Shown in pieces: positions 51,800 to 61,214 of a DNA stretch of 64,000 nt. The stretch lies in NCBI RefSeq assembly GCF_001513745.1, contig NZ_CP013382.1, forward strand, positions 1,798,001 to 1,862,000. The letters run 5' to 3'. This DNA is from Burkholderia humptydooensis. Its GTDB lineage: Bacteria; Pseudomonadota; Gammaproteobacteria; Burkholderiales; Burkholderiaceae. The notes beneath the pieces were generated by a model that was not told where the DNA came from, ran no database searches, and saw only the letters and a list, made by a program, of their open reading frames with translations. Made by a program: the position numbers and the translations under genes. Each line of letters opens with the position of its first letter. Position 1 is the stretch's first letter.

Positions 51800-53110
51800 T
51801 CACCGCGCATCGAGATCGCGATGCGCGGTGAACGCGGCGCGCCCCGCCGCGACGAGTATCGAATCGTTCTGCGGCGTATGAATCCGGCTGCACAGCACGT
51901 CGCGATGATGCCGCTCGAGCGGGTTGTGGCGGCTCAGCCCGTGGTTGCCCGATAGCTGCAACGCGAGCTCCGTCACGCGAATCGCGTGGTTCGTCACCGT
52001 GAACTTCACGAGCCCGCTCGCGTCGACGCGAAGCGGCGCGCCGGCGTCCGCGCGCGCGGACGCGTCGTCGAGCAGCACGCGGTTCGTCTGCAGCAGCGCG
52101 TCGATCTCGCCGACTATTTCCTGCACGCGCGGCAGCGTCGCGAGCGGCGCGCCGAGGCCCGCCGGCGCGCGCTCGCTCGCGAACCCGACGACCCAGTCGC
52201 GCGCCGCTTGCGCAACCGCGTCGTACAGGCTGCCAAGCAGCACGATCATCCATGCTTGCTGGTCGGCGTGCGCATCGACGTCGGCCTGGCTCGCGCTCGC
52301 CCGCGCCCATTCGTCCGGCGCGCGCAGATCGACTGCGTGATCGAGCGGAATCCGCACGCCGTCGAACACGACTTCGTGGCTGCCCGATGCGCGCAGCCCG
52401 AGGTGATTCCAGCTTTCTATCACGCGGATGCCATCGCCGCCCGCGTGCGCGCACGCCGCGTCGCGCGGCACGAGAAACACGCCGACGCGCGGCGGCGCTT
52501 CGTCCGTCCGCGCCCACACCGCGAGCCAACGCAGCGCCGGAATGCCGGTGCTGTACAGCTTGTGGCCGCTCACGCGCCAGCCGTCGCCGTCGCGGCGCGC
52601 GACGGTCGCGGGCAGCCCGCCGCGCGCGGGCGAGCCGAGCTCGGGCTCGACGCGCAGCGCGTTGATCAGCGCGCCGTCGGCAACCGCGCTCGCGAATACC
52701 GCGCGCCGCGCGGACGCCGGCCAGCGGCTGTCAGCGCGGCCGAGCGCGCGATGCTGCAGGTAGGTCATCGTCAGCACGAGCGCGGTCGCCGCGTCCGCGC
52801 GCGCGATCGCGGCGACGATCCAGCGCGCGCGGGCGAGCGTCGCGCCGCCCCCGCCGTGCTCGCGCGGCACGGCCTGCGCAATCAGGCCATGCGCGTGCAG
52901 CCATTCGAAATGCGCGTGCGGAAAGCTGCCGTCCGCGTCGTGCCGCGCCGCGCGCTCGGCGATGCGCGGAACGAGTTCGGCCAGGCTCGCGGCGAGACCC
53001 GCGTCGAGCCGGGCGTCGTCGTTCGCGGCGGTCGCGGATTCAACCGACGCGCGCTCATCGTGCGCGCCGTCCGCGTGCACGGAAGACGATTCAGCCAAAA
53101 GAGAAGCCAT
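51800..53110 (-). CDS. Acyl-CoA dehydrogenase-like flavoprotein (SfnB/DszC type)
   Basis: A 436-residue protein started at the ATG at 53110; 53128 is an alternative with no better ribosome site. The fold is that of acyl-CoA dehydrogenases: HAHGLIAQAVPREHGGGGATLA, DAATALVLTMTYLQHRAL, GHKLYSTGIPALRWLAVWARTDE, WNHLGLRASGSHEVVFDGVRIP, then the helical C-terminus ALQLSGNHGLSRHNPLERHHRDVL. Proteins of this shape in sulfur operons (SfnB, DszC) are flavin monooxygenases rather than dehydrogenases; the catalytic Glu is not obvious here. It is divergent from the SsuD-like gene, with a shared A/T-rich promoter region at about 53265-53330. Confidence 0.85.
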   Translation of the reverse strand: MASLLAESSSVHADGAHDERASVESATAANDDARLDAGLAASLAELVPRIAERAARHDADGSFPHAHFEWLHAHGLIAQAVPREHGGGGATLARARWIVAAIARADAATALVLTMTYLQHRALGRADSRWPASARRAVFASAVADGALINALRVEPELGSPARGGLPATVARRDGDGWRVSGHKLYSTGIPALRWLAVWARTDEAPPRVGVFLVPRDAACAHAGGDGIRVIESWNHLGLRASGSHEVVFDGVRIPLDHAVDLRAPDEWARASASQADVDAHADQQAWMIVLLGSLYDAVAQAARDWVVGFASERAPAGLGAPLATLPRVQEIVGEIDALLQTNRVLLDDASARADAGAPLRVDASGLVKFTVTNHAIRVTELALQLSGNHGLSRHNPLERHHRDVLCSRIHTPQNDSILVAAGRAAFTAHRDLDAR

Positions 53111-53265
53111 CTGCGGACATTCCGTCATCGAAACCGATCGCGAGCGAGCCGATCGATCGTCAGAACAGTCAGAAAAGTCAGAAAAAAACCGCCCGGCCGA
53201 TGCGCGAAGCAGCGCAAACGAACCGGATTGCCCACAGCGTAAGCGCGCCGTCCGGCCCGGCAAAC

Positions 53266-53314
53266 CATGCAAATGCGATATGGTTTCCGGGATTTATTAT
53301 TTATCCGTTGCATG
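53266..53314. promoter_or_regulatory. Inverted repeat in the SfnB-like/SsuD-like divergent promoter
   Basis: CATGCAA at 53266-53272 and TTGCATG at 53308-53314 are exact complements, 42 bases apart. The stretch between is A/T-rich (GGGATTTATTATTTATCC). A CysB- or LysR-like regulator could bind here. Confidence 0.45.
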
Positions 53315-53429
53315 ATCCCGGCGGTAATCTGCGCTCCAGAGTCCCGCCGCGCGCACGCTTTTTCCGGCGCGCGCCGGGCCGGCATCGAACCGCCCGGCCG
53401 CGGCCGGGCAACCCGCATCGGAGACCCAG

Positions 53430-54515
53430 ATGAGCGTCGAGATCATCGGCATGATCCAGAGTCAGAAGCAGTCGGAGATCCATCCGCCGACCGGCAACGC
53501 GGTCGACCGCGACTATGTCCGCACGTTCGCGCAGGCGCACGAGCGCGCCGGCTTCGATCGCATCCTCGTGCCGCATCATTCGACGGGACCATCGGCGACG
53601 CTGACGATCTCGTACGCGGCGGCCGTCACCGAGCGCATTCACTTCATGCTCGCCCACCGCCCAGGCTTCACCGCGCCCACGCTCGCCGCGCGCCAGATCG
53701 CGACGCTCGACCAGTTCAGCGGCGGCCGCCTCGCGGTCCACTTCATCTCCGGCGGCTCCGACGACGAGCAGCAGCGCGACGGCGATTTTCTCGACCACGA
53801 CGCGCGCTACGCGCGCACCGATGAGTATCTGGGCATCCTGCGCCGGATCTGGACCGAGGATCGCCCGTTCGATCACGAAGGCGTTCACTACCGCTTCAGG
53901 CAGGCCCATTCGGAAGTGAAGCCCGCGCAGAAGCCGCACGTGCCCGTGTATTTCGGCGGCGCGTCGGAGGCGGCGCTCGCGGTGGCCGGCAAGCACGCGG
54001 ACGTCTACGCGCTGTGGGGCGAATCACTCGACCAGGTGCGCGAGCTGACGGCGCGCGTGCGCGCCGCGGCGGCCGCGCACGGCCGGCAGGTGCGCTTCTC
54101 GGTGTCGTTCCGCCCGATCCTCGCCGCGACCGAGGATGCGGCGTGGGCGCGCGCGCACCGGATTCTCGGCGAGACGCGGCGGCTGCGCGACGCGGCCGGG
54201 CTCGGCGCCGGCAGCCCGCAGCAGAGCGAAGGCGCGCGGCGGCTGCTCGCCGCGGCCGCGCACGGCGCGCGCGTCGACAAGCGGCTGTGGACCGAGATCG
54301 CGACGCTCACGGGCGCGCGCTCGAATTCGACTGCGCTCGTCGGCACGCCCGAGCAGGTCGCCGACGCGCTCGCCGATTACTACGACCTCGGCGTCACGAC
54401 GTTCCTGATCCGCGGCTTCGATCCGCTCGACGACGCGATCGATTACGGCCGCGAGCTGATCCCGCGCGTGCGCGCGCTCGTCGCCGCGCGCGACGCGGCC
54501 CGCAAGGTTGCTTGA
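53430..54515 (+). CDS. SsuD-like alkanesulfonate monooxygenase (luciferase-like)
   Basis: A 361-residue flavin-dependent TIM-barrel enzyme, ATG at 53430. Typical motifs are GFDRILVPHHSTGPSATLTISYAAAVTERI, HRPGFTAPTLAARQIATLDQFSGGRLAVHFISGGSD, YFGGASEAALAVAGKHADVYALWGE and STALVGTPEQVADALADYYDLGV. These match the SsuD/SfnG family. It uses reduced FMN and O2 to release sulfite from a sulfonate or sulfone. No NADH:FMN reductase gene is adjacent, so the reductase must come from elsewhere. It starts an organosulfur operon with aldolase and ABC transporter genes. The sulfonate substrate is unknown. Confidence 0.9.
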   Translation: MSVEIIGMIQSQKQSEIHPPTGNAVDRDYVRTFAQAHERAGFDRILVPHHSTGPSATLTISYAAAVTERIHFMLAHRPGFTAPTLAARQIATLDQFSGGRLAVHFISGGSDDEQQRDGDFLDHDARYARTDEYLGILRRIWTEDRPFDHEGVHYRFRQAHSEVKPAQKPHVPVYFGGASEAALAVAGKHADVYALWGESLDQVRELTARVRAAAAAHGRQVRFSVSFRPILAATEDAAWARAHRILGETRRLRDAAGLGAGSPQQSEGARRLLAAAAHGARVDKRLWTEIATLTGARSNSTALVGTPEQVADALADYYDLGVTTFLIRGFDPLDDAIDYGRELIPRVRALVAARDAARKVA

Positions 54516-54606
54516 GCGCCGCCCAGGTTCGTCCCGCGCGCCGCCGGCGATCGGGCACGTCGTCGATCAGCCGGTCAGCCAACCAGTTCCCCGAGCCCCC
54601 ACCGCC

Positions 54607-55449
54607 ATGTCCGCCATCCTGTCCGCCGAAACTCGCCCCGCGTCCGGTCTCACGCTCAATCCGCATCCGCAGCGGAAATTCTGGTTCGATCCGCCCGCGC
54701 CGCGCATCGGCGCCGATGCGCAGCGCCGGCATCGGCGCGAGCGGCTCGCCGGCGCATTCCGGCTGTTCGCGCGGCATGGCTTCGATCTCGGCCTCGCCGG
54801 CCATATCACCGCGCGCGACCCCGAGCTGACCGACCACTTCTGGGTCAACCCGCTCGGCGTGCATTTCTCGCGGATCAAGGTGTCGGACCTGCTGCTCGTC
54901 AATGGCCGCGGCGAAACCGTGATCGGCGAGCGGCCGCTCAACCAGGCCGCGTTCGCGATCCACGCGGCGATCCACGACGCGCATCCGCACGTCGTCGCGG
55001 CCGCGCACACGCATTCGACGCACGGCAAGGCATGGTCGACGCTCGGCCGCCCGCTCGATCCGCTGACGCAGGACGCCTGCGTGTTCTTCGAGGATCACGC
55101 GCTGTTCGACGACTTCACCGGCATGGTCGTCGACACGAGCGAAGGCGAGCGGATCGCCCGCGCGCTCGCGAAGCCGGACGGCGGCGGCACCGTGAAAGGC
55201 GTGATCCTGCGCAACCACGGCATCCTCACCGCCGGGCCGAGCGTCGAGGCGGCCGCGTGGTGGTACATCGCGCTCGATAACGCCGCGCACACGCAGTTGC
55301 TCGCCGAGGCCGCGGGCGCGCCGCGCCCGATCGACGCGGCCACCGCGCGCCATACGCACGGCCAGATCGGCGGCCCGGAAGGCGCGCTGCACGCGTTCGA
55401 GAGCCTGTACGCGGCGCTCGTCGCCGACGAGCCCGACCTGCTCGACTGA
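54607..55449 (+). CDS. Class II aldolase/adducin family protein
   Basis: A 280-residue protein, ATG at 54607. The class II aldolase core is clear: RERLAGAFRLFARHGFDLGLAGHITARDP, HFWVNPLGVHFSRIKVSDLLLVN, AIHDAHPHVVAAAHTHSTHGKAWST with the metal-binding His pair, and VILRNHGILTAGPSVEAAAWW with another His. Such enzymes bind a divalent metal and cleave or isomerise sugar-like compounds; small members also act as decarboxylases. In this sulfonate operon it may process the carbon skeleton left after desulfonation, which is inference. Confidence 0.9.
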   Translation: MSAILSAETRPASGLTLNPHPQRKFWFDPPAPRIGADAQRRHRRERLAGAFRLFARHGFDLGLAGHITARDPELTDHFWVNPLGVHFSRIKVSDLLLVNGRGETVIGERPLNQAAFAIHAAIHDAHPHVVAAAHTHSTHGKAWSTLGRPLDPLTQDACVFFEDHALFDDFTGMVVDTSEGERIARALAKPDGGGTVKGVILRNHGILTAGPSVEAAAWWYIALDNAAHTQLLAEAAGAPRPIDAATARHTHGQIGGPEGALHAFESLYAALVADEPDLLD

Positions 55450-55506
55450 GCGCGCTCGACGCACGGCCGCCGCTCACCTCATTCGCCCCATCTGGAGATC
55501 TTCGTC

Positions 55507-56598
55507 ATGACACGCGCCCCCGACGCCCCCGACGCCCCCGACGCCCTCTCGCCCGACGCCGCGCCCGCTGGCGGCACGCCCGCCCATGCGCCCGCGCCGC
55601 CCGCATCGAGCCGCCGCACGCTGCTGCGCGCGGCGGGCGCGGCCGCGCTCGCCGCGCCGGCGCTGACGCTCGGCCGCAAGGTCTGGTCCGCGCCGCCGCT
55701 CAGGAAGCTCACGTTCGCGTGGAACCAGAACGCGTTCTGCCTCACGCCGATCGTCGTCGCGAAGGAACTCGGCTTCTTCGAGAAGAACGGCCTGTCGGTC
55801 GACCTGATCAACTACAGCGGCTCGACCGACCAGTTGCTCGAATCGATCGCGACCGGCAAGGCCGACGCCGCGGTCGGCATGATCCACAGGTGGTTGAAGC
55901 CGCTCGAAGCGGGCTTCGACGTGAAGATCATCGGCAGCTCGCACGGCGGCTGCGTGCGGCTCGTCGGCGCGAAGGCGGCGGGCGTCACGTCGCTCGCGGC
56001 GCTCAAGGGCAGGACAGTCGGCGTGAGCGACCTCGCCGCGCCCGGCAAGCACTTCTTCTCGATCCTGCTCGCGAAGCACGACATCGATCCGGAGCGCGAC
56101 GTCACGTGGCGGCAGTATCCGGCCGACCTGCTCGGTGTCGCGGTCGACAAGGGCGAGATCCACGCGATCGCCGACGGCGACCCGAACCTCTATCTGCTCG
56201 AAAAGCGCAGCGGCGGCAAGTACGCGGAACTCGCGACGAACCTGACCGGCGAATATGCGCGCAAGGTGTGCTGCGTGATCGGCGCGCGCGGCGCGCTCGT
56301 GCGCAACGACCGGCCGGCCGCCGCCGCGCTCGCGCGCGCGATCGTGCAGGCGACCGACTACACACACGAGAATCCGAACGAATCGGCGAAGGTGTTCGCG
56401 AAGTATTCGCCGAAGATAGATCCGGAAGACCTGCGCAAGCTGTACGCGACGCTCACGTACACGCATCATCCGACGAACGTCGATCTGCAAAGCGAGATCG
56501 CGTTCTACGCGGACGACTTCCGCCGGATCGGCGTGATCAGGAAATCGACGGACCCGCAGCGCTTCGCGCAGCAGGTCTATGCGAACGTGCTGGGGTGA
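55507..56598 (+). CDS. ABC transporter substrate-binding protein (SsuA/NMT1-like)
   Basis: A 363-residue exported protein, ATG at 55507. It starts with a repeat-coded stretch (RAPDAPDAPDALSPDAAPA), then a Tat signal SRRTLLRAAGAAALAAPALTLG. The mature domain shows LTFAWNQNAFCLTPIVVAKELGFFEKNGLSVDL, STDQLLESIATGKADAAVGMI, GRTVGVSDLAAPGKHF and DGDPNLYLLEKR. This is the sulfonate/nitrate/taurine-type binding fold. It delivers a ligand to the permease and ATPase that follow. The N-terminal 9-base tandem repeat (55516-55542) makes the leader length likely variable. Confidence 0.9.
   Translation: MTRAPDAPDAPDALSPDAAPAGGTPAHAPAPPASSRRTLLRAAGAAALAAPALTLGRKVWSAPPLRKLTFAWNQNAFCLTPIVVAKELGFFEKNGLSVDLINYSGSTDQLLESIATGKADAAVGMIHRWLKPLEAGFDVKIIGSSHGGCVRLVGAKAAGVTSLAALKGRTVGVSDLAAPGKHFFSILLAKHDIDPERDVTWRQYPADLLGVAVDKGEIHAIADGDPNLYLLEKRSGGKYAELATNLTGEYARKVCCVIGARGALVRNDRPAAAALARAIVQATDYTHENPNESAKVFAKYSPKIDPEDLRKLYATLTYTHHPTNVDLQSEIAFYADDFRRIGVIRKSTDPQRFAQQVYANVLG
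55516..55542 (+). repeat. In-frame 9-bp tandem repeat GCCCCCGAC, 3 copies
   Basis: Three exact copies code Ala-Pro-Asp units just before the Tat signal of the substrate-binding protein. The C-runs and 9-base period make in-frame copy-number change likely. Confidence 0.85.
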
Positions 56599-56603
56599 AG
56601 CCG

Positions 56604-57710
56604 ATGGCAACGCTCCGACACGCATCGTCCGCGGCGCCGCCGGCCGCCGTCGACGGCGCTCGCGCGCCCGTCTCCGCCTGCGGCGCGTGCGCGGCGGCGA
56701 GCGACGCCATCACGCCGCGCGCGGGCACAGCCGCGCCGTGGCGCACCGGCTTCGTCGCGGCCGTCGCGTGGCTCGCGTTCGGCGCGATCGCGCGGCTGTG
56801 GCCGAACCGGATCGTCGGCTTCGCCGACTGGGCGTACACCGACGAGACCGGCGTCGCCGCATGGGCGCTCGCCGCCGCGCTGGCCGCGGTCGCGGCGCTG
56901 AGCGCATTCGCGCGCGCCGCGCCCGACTCGCGCGCCGCCGCCCGGCTCGCGACGCTGCGGCGCGCGGGACCGTGGCTCGTCGCGCTGCCGCTCGGTCTCG
57001 CCGCGTGGGAGATCCTGACCGCCAAAACCGCGCTGCTGCCGACGCCGTTCTTCGCGCCGCCGCAAGCGCTGATCGAGGTGTATGTCGACGACTGGCCGCG
57101 CCTCGCCGGCAGCGCCGGCAACACGCTGAAGCTGCTCGGCATCGGCAACGCGTACGGCGCGCTCACGGGCTTTCTGGTCGGCGCCTCGATCGGCTGGTCG
57201 CGGCGCATCGGCTACTGGGTGCATCCGGTGCTGCGCGTGCTGGGCCCCGTGCCCGCCACCGCGCTGCTGCCGCTCACGTTCTACTTCTTCCCGTCGAGCT
57301 ATTCGGCCGCCGCGTTCCTGATCGCGCTCGCGACAGGCTTTCCGGTCGCGGTGCTCACGTGGTCCGGCGTCGCGGGCGTGAACAAAGCGTATTACGACGT
57401 CGCGCGCACGCTCGGCGCGAACGCGCGCTTTCTCGTGCTGCGCGTCGCGATTCCGGCCGCGCTGCCGCAGGTGTTCGTCGGTCTATTCATGGGCCTGAGC
57501 GCGTCGTTCACGGTGCTCGTCACGGCCGAGATGATGGGCGTCAAATCGGGCCTCGGCTGGTATCTGAGCTGGGCGCAGGGCTGGGCATCGTACGTCAACA
57601 TGTACGCGGCGCTCATCGTGATGGCCCTGCTGTTCTCCGGACTCATCACGCTGCTGTTCGCGGTGCGCGACCGGGCGCTCGCGTGGCAGAAAGGAACCGT
57701 CAAATGGTGA
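56604..57710 (+). CDS. ABC transporter permease (SsuC/TauC-like)
   Basis: A 368-residue membrane protein. The ATG at 56604 follows a GGGGTGAAG ribosome site; a GTG at 56595 overlapping the preceding stop is an alternative. An unusual N-terminal extension of about 110 residues, with two extra helices, precedes the BPD-type permease core. That core includes TLKLLGIGNAYGALTGFLVGASIGW, PVLRVLGPVPATALLPLTFYFFP, and the EAA-like loop DVARTLGANARFLVLRVAIPAALPQVFVGLFMGLSASFTVLVTAEMMG. It pairs with the ATPase encoded downstream with an overlapping stop. Confidence 0.9.
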   Translation: MATLRHASSAAPPAAVDGARAPVSACGACAAASDAITPRAGTAAPWRTGFVAAVAWLAFGAIARLWPNRIVGFADWAYTDETGVAAWALAAALAAVAALSAFARAAPDSRAAARLATLRRAGPWLVALPLGLAAWEILTAKTALLPTPFFAPPQALIEVYVDDWPRLAGSAGNTLKLLGIGNAYGALTGFLVGASIGWSRRIGYWVHPVLRVLGPVPATALLPLTFYFFPSSYSAAAFLIALATGFPVAVLTWSGVAGVNKAYYDVARTLGANARFLVLRVAIPAALPQVFVGLFMGLSASFTVLVTAEMMGVKSGLGWYLSWAQGWASYVNMYAALIVMALLFSGLITLLFAVRDRALAWQKGTVKW

Positions 57711-58564
57711 ACGACGCGATGGCCGCGCGGACGGCCGGCACCCGCGGCGAGATCTCCGCGAACGCGGCGGCGGAAACGGCGGCCATCGAAGCAGCCACCG
57801 ACGCGCCCGGCGGCGCGCGCATCGACGTGCGGCGCGTGAGCCACTGGTTCGACACGCCGGGCGGGCCGCTGCAGGTGCTCGACGACGTCACGCTGTCGGT
57901 CGCGCCCGGCGAGTTCGTCGCGCTGCTGGGCCCGAGCGGCTGCGGAAAATCGACGCTGCTGCGGCTCGTCGCGGGCCTCGACGCGGCGACGCAAGGCGCG
58001 CTCCTGCAGAACGGCGCGCCGATCAGGCGGCCCGATCCGTCGCGGATCGTCGTGTTCCAGGACCCGACGCTGTATCCGTGGCGGCGCGTGCGCGCGAACG
58101 TCGCGCTCGGGCTGCAGGCGCGCGGCGTGCTCGCCCGCGAGCGCGGCCGCGTCGACGACGCGCTCGCGCGCGTCGGCCTGAGCGAATTCGCCGACGCGTT
58201 TCCGCATCAGTTGTCGGGCGGAATGGCGCAGCGCGTCGCGCTCGCACGGGCGCTCGTCAACGATCCGCAACTGCTCGTGCTCGACGAGCCGCTCGGCAAG
58301 CTCGACTCGCTGACGCGGCTCGCGATGCAGGCCGAGCTCGCCGCGCTGTGGCGGCGCGCGCGGTTCTCCGCGCTGCTCGTCACGCACGACGTCGAGGAGG
58401 CGCTCTTTCTCGCGCAACGCGTGATCGTGTTCGGGCCGCGGCCTGCGCGCATCGTCGCGGAGCTGCGCGTCGCGCTGCCTTATCCGCGACATCGCGGCGA
58501 TCCGCATCTCGCCGAGCTGCGGCGCGAGGCGCTATGGCACCTCGGGCTCGATGCGGACTGGTAG
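57704..58564 (+). CDS. ABC transporter ATP-binding protein (SsuB/TauB-like)
   Basis: A 286-residue ATPase whose ATG overlaps the permease stop (ATGGTGA). Walker A is GPSGCGKSTLL, the Q-loop FQDPTLYPW, the signature HQLSGGMAQRVALARAL, Walker B LLVLDEPLGKLD and the H-loop LLVTHDVEEALFLA. The sulfonate/taurine/nitrate import family (3.A.1.17) has this W-x-R-type Q-loop environment. An N-terminal Ala/Thr/Glu-rich extension of about 35 residues is unusual. With the preceding permease and binding protein it completes an importer. Confidence 0.94.
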   Translation: MVNDAMAARTAGTRGEISANAAAETAAIEAATDAPGGARIDVRRVSHWFDTPGGPLQVLDDVTLSVAPGEFVALLGPSGCGKSTLLRLVAGLDAATQGALLQNGAPIRRPDPSRIVVFQDPTLYPWRRVRANVALGLQARGVLARERGRVDDALARVGLSEFADAFPHQLSGGMAQRVALARALVNDPQLLVLDEPLGKLDSLTRLAMQAELAALWRRARFSALLVTHDVEEALFLAQRVIVFGPRPARIVAELRVALPYPRHRGDPHLAELRREALWHLGLDADW

Positions 58565-58721
58565 GCGGCGGTGACGGCGTGACGGCGATGGTGACGATTG
58601 CAGCAGGACCGACGACAGCGAAGCCGACGGCAGCGAAACCCTCAATTCGGCCGCCGCGCCGGGTCCGCGCGCAGGGTGCGACGCGCGCGCGGCATCGCGC
58701 ATTCCGTTCGCCGACGAAGCG

Positions 58722-59912
58722 ATGAACGCGCTGCCCGCCGAATCGTGGCTGAACGCGCTGCTGAGTGCGCTGCGCGCGGCCGAGCTCGCGCTGCTGCACG
58801 CGGCGCATGCGCTCGGCATCGCGGCGGACACGCACGGCCAGCCCGCTTGGCCGTGGGCGCGGCGCGTCGCCGCCGAGACGCTGCGGCTCGATCTCGGCGT
58901 CGCGCGTGCGCTCGCCGCGGCGCTCGCGATGACCGCCGCGGCGCTGCTGATCGTGATCGTCGCGCTCGCTCGACGCCGGCGGCGCGCGCCCCTGCTCGCG
59001 ATCGCCGCGCTGTCGGCCGCGTGCGCGCCGTGGCCCGCGCCGTCGCTATGGCTCGCCGACGCCGTGCCGACCAGCTTCCACACGCGCCCCGAGCCGTTCT
59101 CGGTCGCGTCGGCCGTGCGCGGCGCACGGCTCTATGCTGCGCACTGCGCCGCGTGCCACGGCGCGGACGGCCGCGGCGACGGTCCGCTCGCGCGCACGCT
59201 CGAACGCTGGCCGCCGACCGTCGTCGGCCCGCTGCTCGGCCGCCGCGTCGACGGCGAGCTGTTCTGGCGCGTGGTCGCCGGCATGCGCGACGCGCGCGGC
59301 GCGCCGACGATGCCGGGTTTCGCGGGCCGGCTGTCGGACGACGACGTCTGGGCCGTGCTCGACTACCTGAACGTGCTCGCCGCGCGCGGCGGCGCGCAGA
59401 GTGGCGACGGCTGGCCGCTGCCGGTGCGGCTGCCCGCGCTCGACGTGCGCTGCGCGGGCGGCTCGCCGCAGCCGCTCGCGCAATGGCGCAGCGGACAGCG
59501 CGTGCGTGTCGTCGCGCTCGGCGAGCGGGGCGCGCCGCCCGTCGAAGACGCGCGCTGGCAGACGCTGCTCGTCACGCGCGACGGCGGTTCGCCCGCGGCG
59601 GCGAACGCAGTCGGTCGCGCGGCTTGCGTCGCGGCGACGCCCGGCGCATGGGACACGTTCGCCGCGCTCGCGGGCATCGCGCCACGAGCGTTCGCCGGCG
59701 CGCAACTGCTCGCCGACCGCGACGGCTGGCTGCGCGCGGCGGCGCGGCCCGGCGAGCGCGGCTGGCGCGACGCGGATCTGCTGTGCGCGCCGGCGCGTTC
59801 GCCAGGCCGGCCGTCGCCGCCGCCCACGCGCGGCGGCGACGCGCTGACCGCGCTCCTGCTGCGCATCGATGCGCAGCCCGTGCGCGACGTGCGAGGCGGG
59901 TTCATCCATTGA
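58722..59912 (+). CDS. Membrane-anchored c-type cytochrome in the sulfonate operon
   Basis: A 396-residue protein, ATG at 58722. Two hydrophobic helices in the first 130 residues (VARALAAALAMTAAALLIVIVALA and LLAIAALSAACAPW) anchor it. One heme site CAACHGADGRGDGPLA is followed by a Met ligand candidate (APTMPGF) and DDDVWAVLDYLNVL, the usual class I cytochrome c end. A further domain of about 170 residues follows, with Cys residues (LDVRCAGGS, RAACVAA, DLLCAPA) and no family I can name. A cytochrome next to a sulfonate importer is unusual; it could take electrons from sulfite or another oxidation. Confidence 0.82.
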   Translation: MNALPAESWLNALLSALRAAELALLHAAHALGIAADTHGQPAWPWARRVAAETLRLDLGVARALAAALAMTAAALLIVIVALARRRRRAPLLAIAALSAACAPWPAPSLWLADAVPTSFHTRPEPFSVASAVRGARLYAAHCAACHGADGRGDGPLARTLERWPPTVVGPLLGRRVDGELFWRVVAGMRDARGAPTMPGFAGRLSDDDVWAVLDYLNVLAARGGAQSGDGWPLPVRLPALDVRCAGGSPQPLAQWRSGQRVRVVALGERGAPPVEDARWQTLLVTRDGGSPAAANAVGRAACVAATPGAWDTFAALAGIAPRAFAGAQLLADRDGWLRAAARPGERGWRDADLLCAPARSPGRPSPPPTRGGDALTALLLRIDAQPVRDVRGGFIH

Positions 59913-60245
59913 CGCGCCGGGCGAATGCGCAACGTGCGGCGATCGAAACGAACCGCCGCGCGAATCGAATGATTCGAGCGTTTCGAGCAAATCAAACGCT
60001 TCCACAGCTAATCGAACCCGCCGAATGAACCGAGAACACGAAAGACATCGCCGCGGCGGCGCATTCCGGACCAATCCGCCGCCACCCGAATCGCAATCGA
60101 TCGCGCACATCGCGCCGCGCAGCACGCCGGCGCCCCGAACGCCGCGATCGCGCCGAACGTCATGCGCAACTCGCCCGGCGCGATCGGCATCGCCCGTCCG
60201 CCGCCCGCTCCGCCGCCACGCACGGCCCACACCCCCGACACGCCG
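59913..60245. other. Intergenic region with two hairpins between cytochrome and second binding protein
   Basis: A 333-base gap with a palindrome TCGAAT-G-ATTCGA (59965-59977) and a hairpin AGCGTTT/AAACGCT (59977-59983 with 59994-60000). No gene is evident. These may break the operon or stabilise the upstream transcript. Confidence 0.45.
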
Positions 60246-61214
60246 ATGACCTCGACACCCAACCCCACCCGCCGACGCTTCCTCGCGCACGCCGCCGCAA
60301 CCGCGCTCGCCGCGCCGCTCGCCGCCCGCGCGCAGGCGGGCGCCCGCCCGCTGCTGAAAGCCGGCGACCAGAAAGGCGGCGTGCGCGCGCTGCTCGAAGC
60401 GGCGGACGCGCTCACGGGCATACCCTACGACATCCAATGGACCGAGTTCCCCGCCGCCGCGCCGCTCGCCGAAGCGCTGAACGCCGGCGCCGTCGATTGC
60501 GGCCCGATCGGCGACGCCCCGGTGATCTTTGCGCTCGCCTCCGGCGCGCGCGTCAAGGTGATCGGCGCGAACCGCTCGGACCCGTACGGCACCGCGATCG
60601 TCGTCGCGCCCGACGCGCCGCTGCGCGGCGCGGCCGATCTGAAGGGCAAGCGCATCGGCACGACGCGCGGCTCGATCGGCCATTTCGTCACGCTGAAGGC
60701 GCTCGACGCGGCGGGCCTCGCACCCGCCGACGTCGAATTCCGCTTCCTGCCGCCCGCCGACACGATGCTCGCGCTCGCGAGCGGCTCGGTCGACGCATGG
60801 GCGACCTGGGAGCCGTACACCGCGCTCGCGCAAACGAGCGGCCGCGCGCGCGTGCTCGTCGACGGGCGCGGCCTGTGGTCGGGCCTCAGCTACCTCGCGG
60901 CGACCGACGCCGCGATCGCCGCGAAGCGCGACGTGCTGCGCGACTTCCTGCAGCGGGCCGCGCGTGCGCAAGCGTGGTCGTATCGGCACGTCGACACCTA
61001 TTCGGCGACGCTCGCGCGGATCATCGGCATTCCGCCCGCCGCCGCGCGCCTGCAGTTCGAGCGGCGGCGCACGCAATGGCTGCCGATCGACGGAACGATC
61101 GTCGCCGAGCAGCAGCGCACCGCGGACTTCTACCTGAAGGCGGGGCTGCTGAAGCGCCCGCTCGACGTGCGGCCGACGTTCGATCGCGGCTTCCCGCTCG
61201 CGCGCGGCGCGTGA
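60246..61214 (+). CDS. Second ABC substrate-binding protein (SsuA-like)
   Basis: A 322-residue exported protein started at the ATG at 60246, just before a Tat-like signal TRRRFLAHAAATALAAPLAA. Motifs LLKAGDQKGGVRALLEAADAL, IQWTEFPAAAPLAEALNAGAVDCGPIGDAPVIFALA, VIGANRSDPYGTAIVV, LKGKRIGTTRGSIGHFV and SGSVDAWATWEPY are diagnostic of the aliphatic-sulfonate binding family. Having two binding proteins for one permease/ATPase pair suggests two ligands sharing the transporter, or that this one serves an importer elsewhere. A Pro-rich upstream extension in frame is unlikely to be translated. Confidence 0.92.
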   Translation: MTSTPNPTRRRFLAHAAATALAAPLAARAQAGARPLLKAGDQKGGVRALLEAADALTGIPYDIQWTEFPAAAPLAEALNAGAVDCGPIGDAPVIFALASGARVKVIGANRSDPYGTAIVVAPDAPLRGAADLKGKRIGTTRGSIGHFVTLKALDAAGLAPADVEFRFLPPADTMLALASGSVDAWATWEPYTALAQTSGRARVLVDGRGLWSGLSYLAATDAAIAAKRDVLRDFLQRAARAQAWSYRHVDTYSATLARIIGIPPAAARLQFERRRTQWLPIDGTIVAEQQRTADFYLKAGLLKRPLDVRPTFDRGFPLARGA

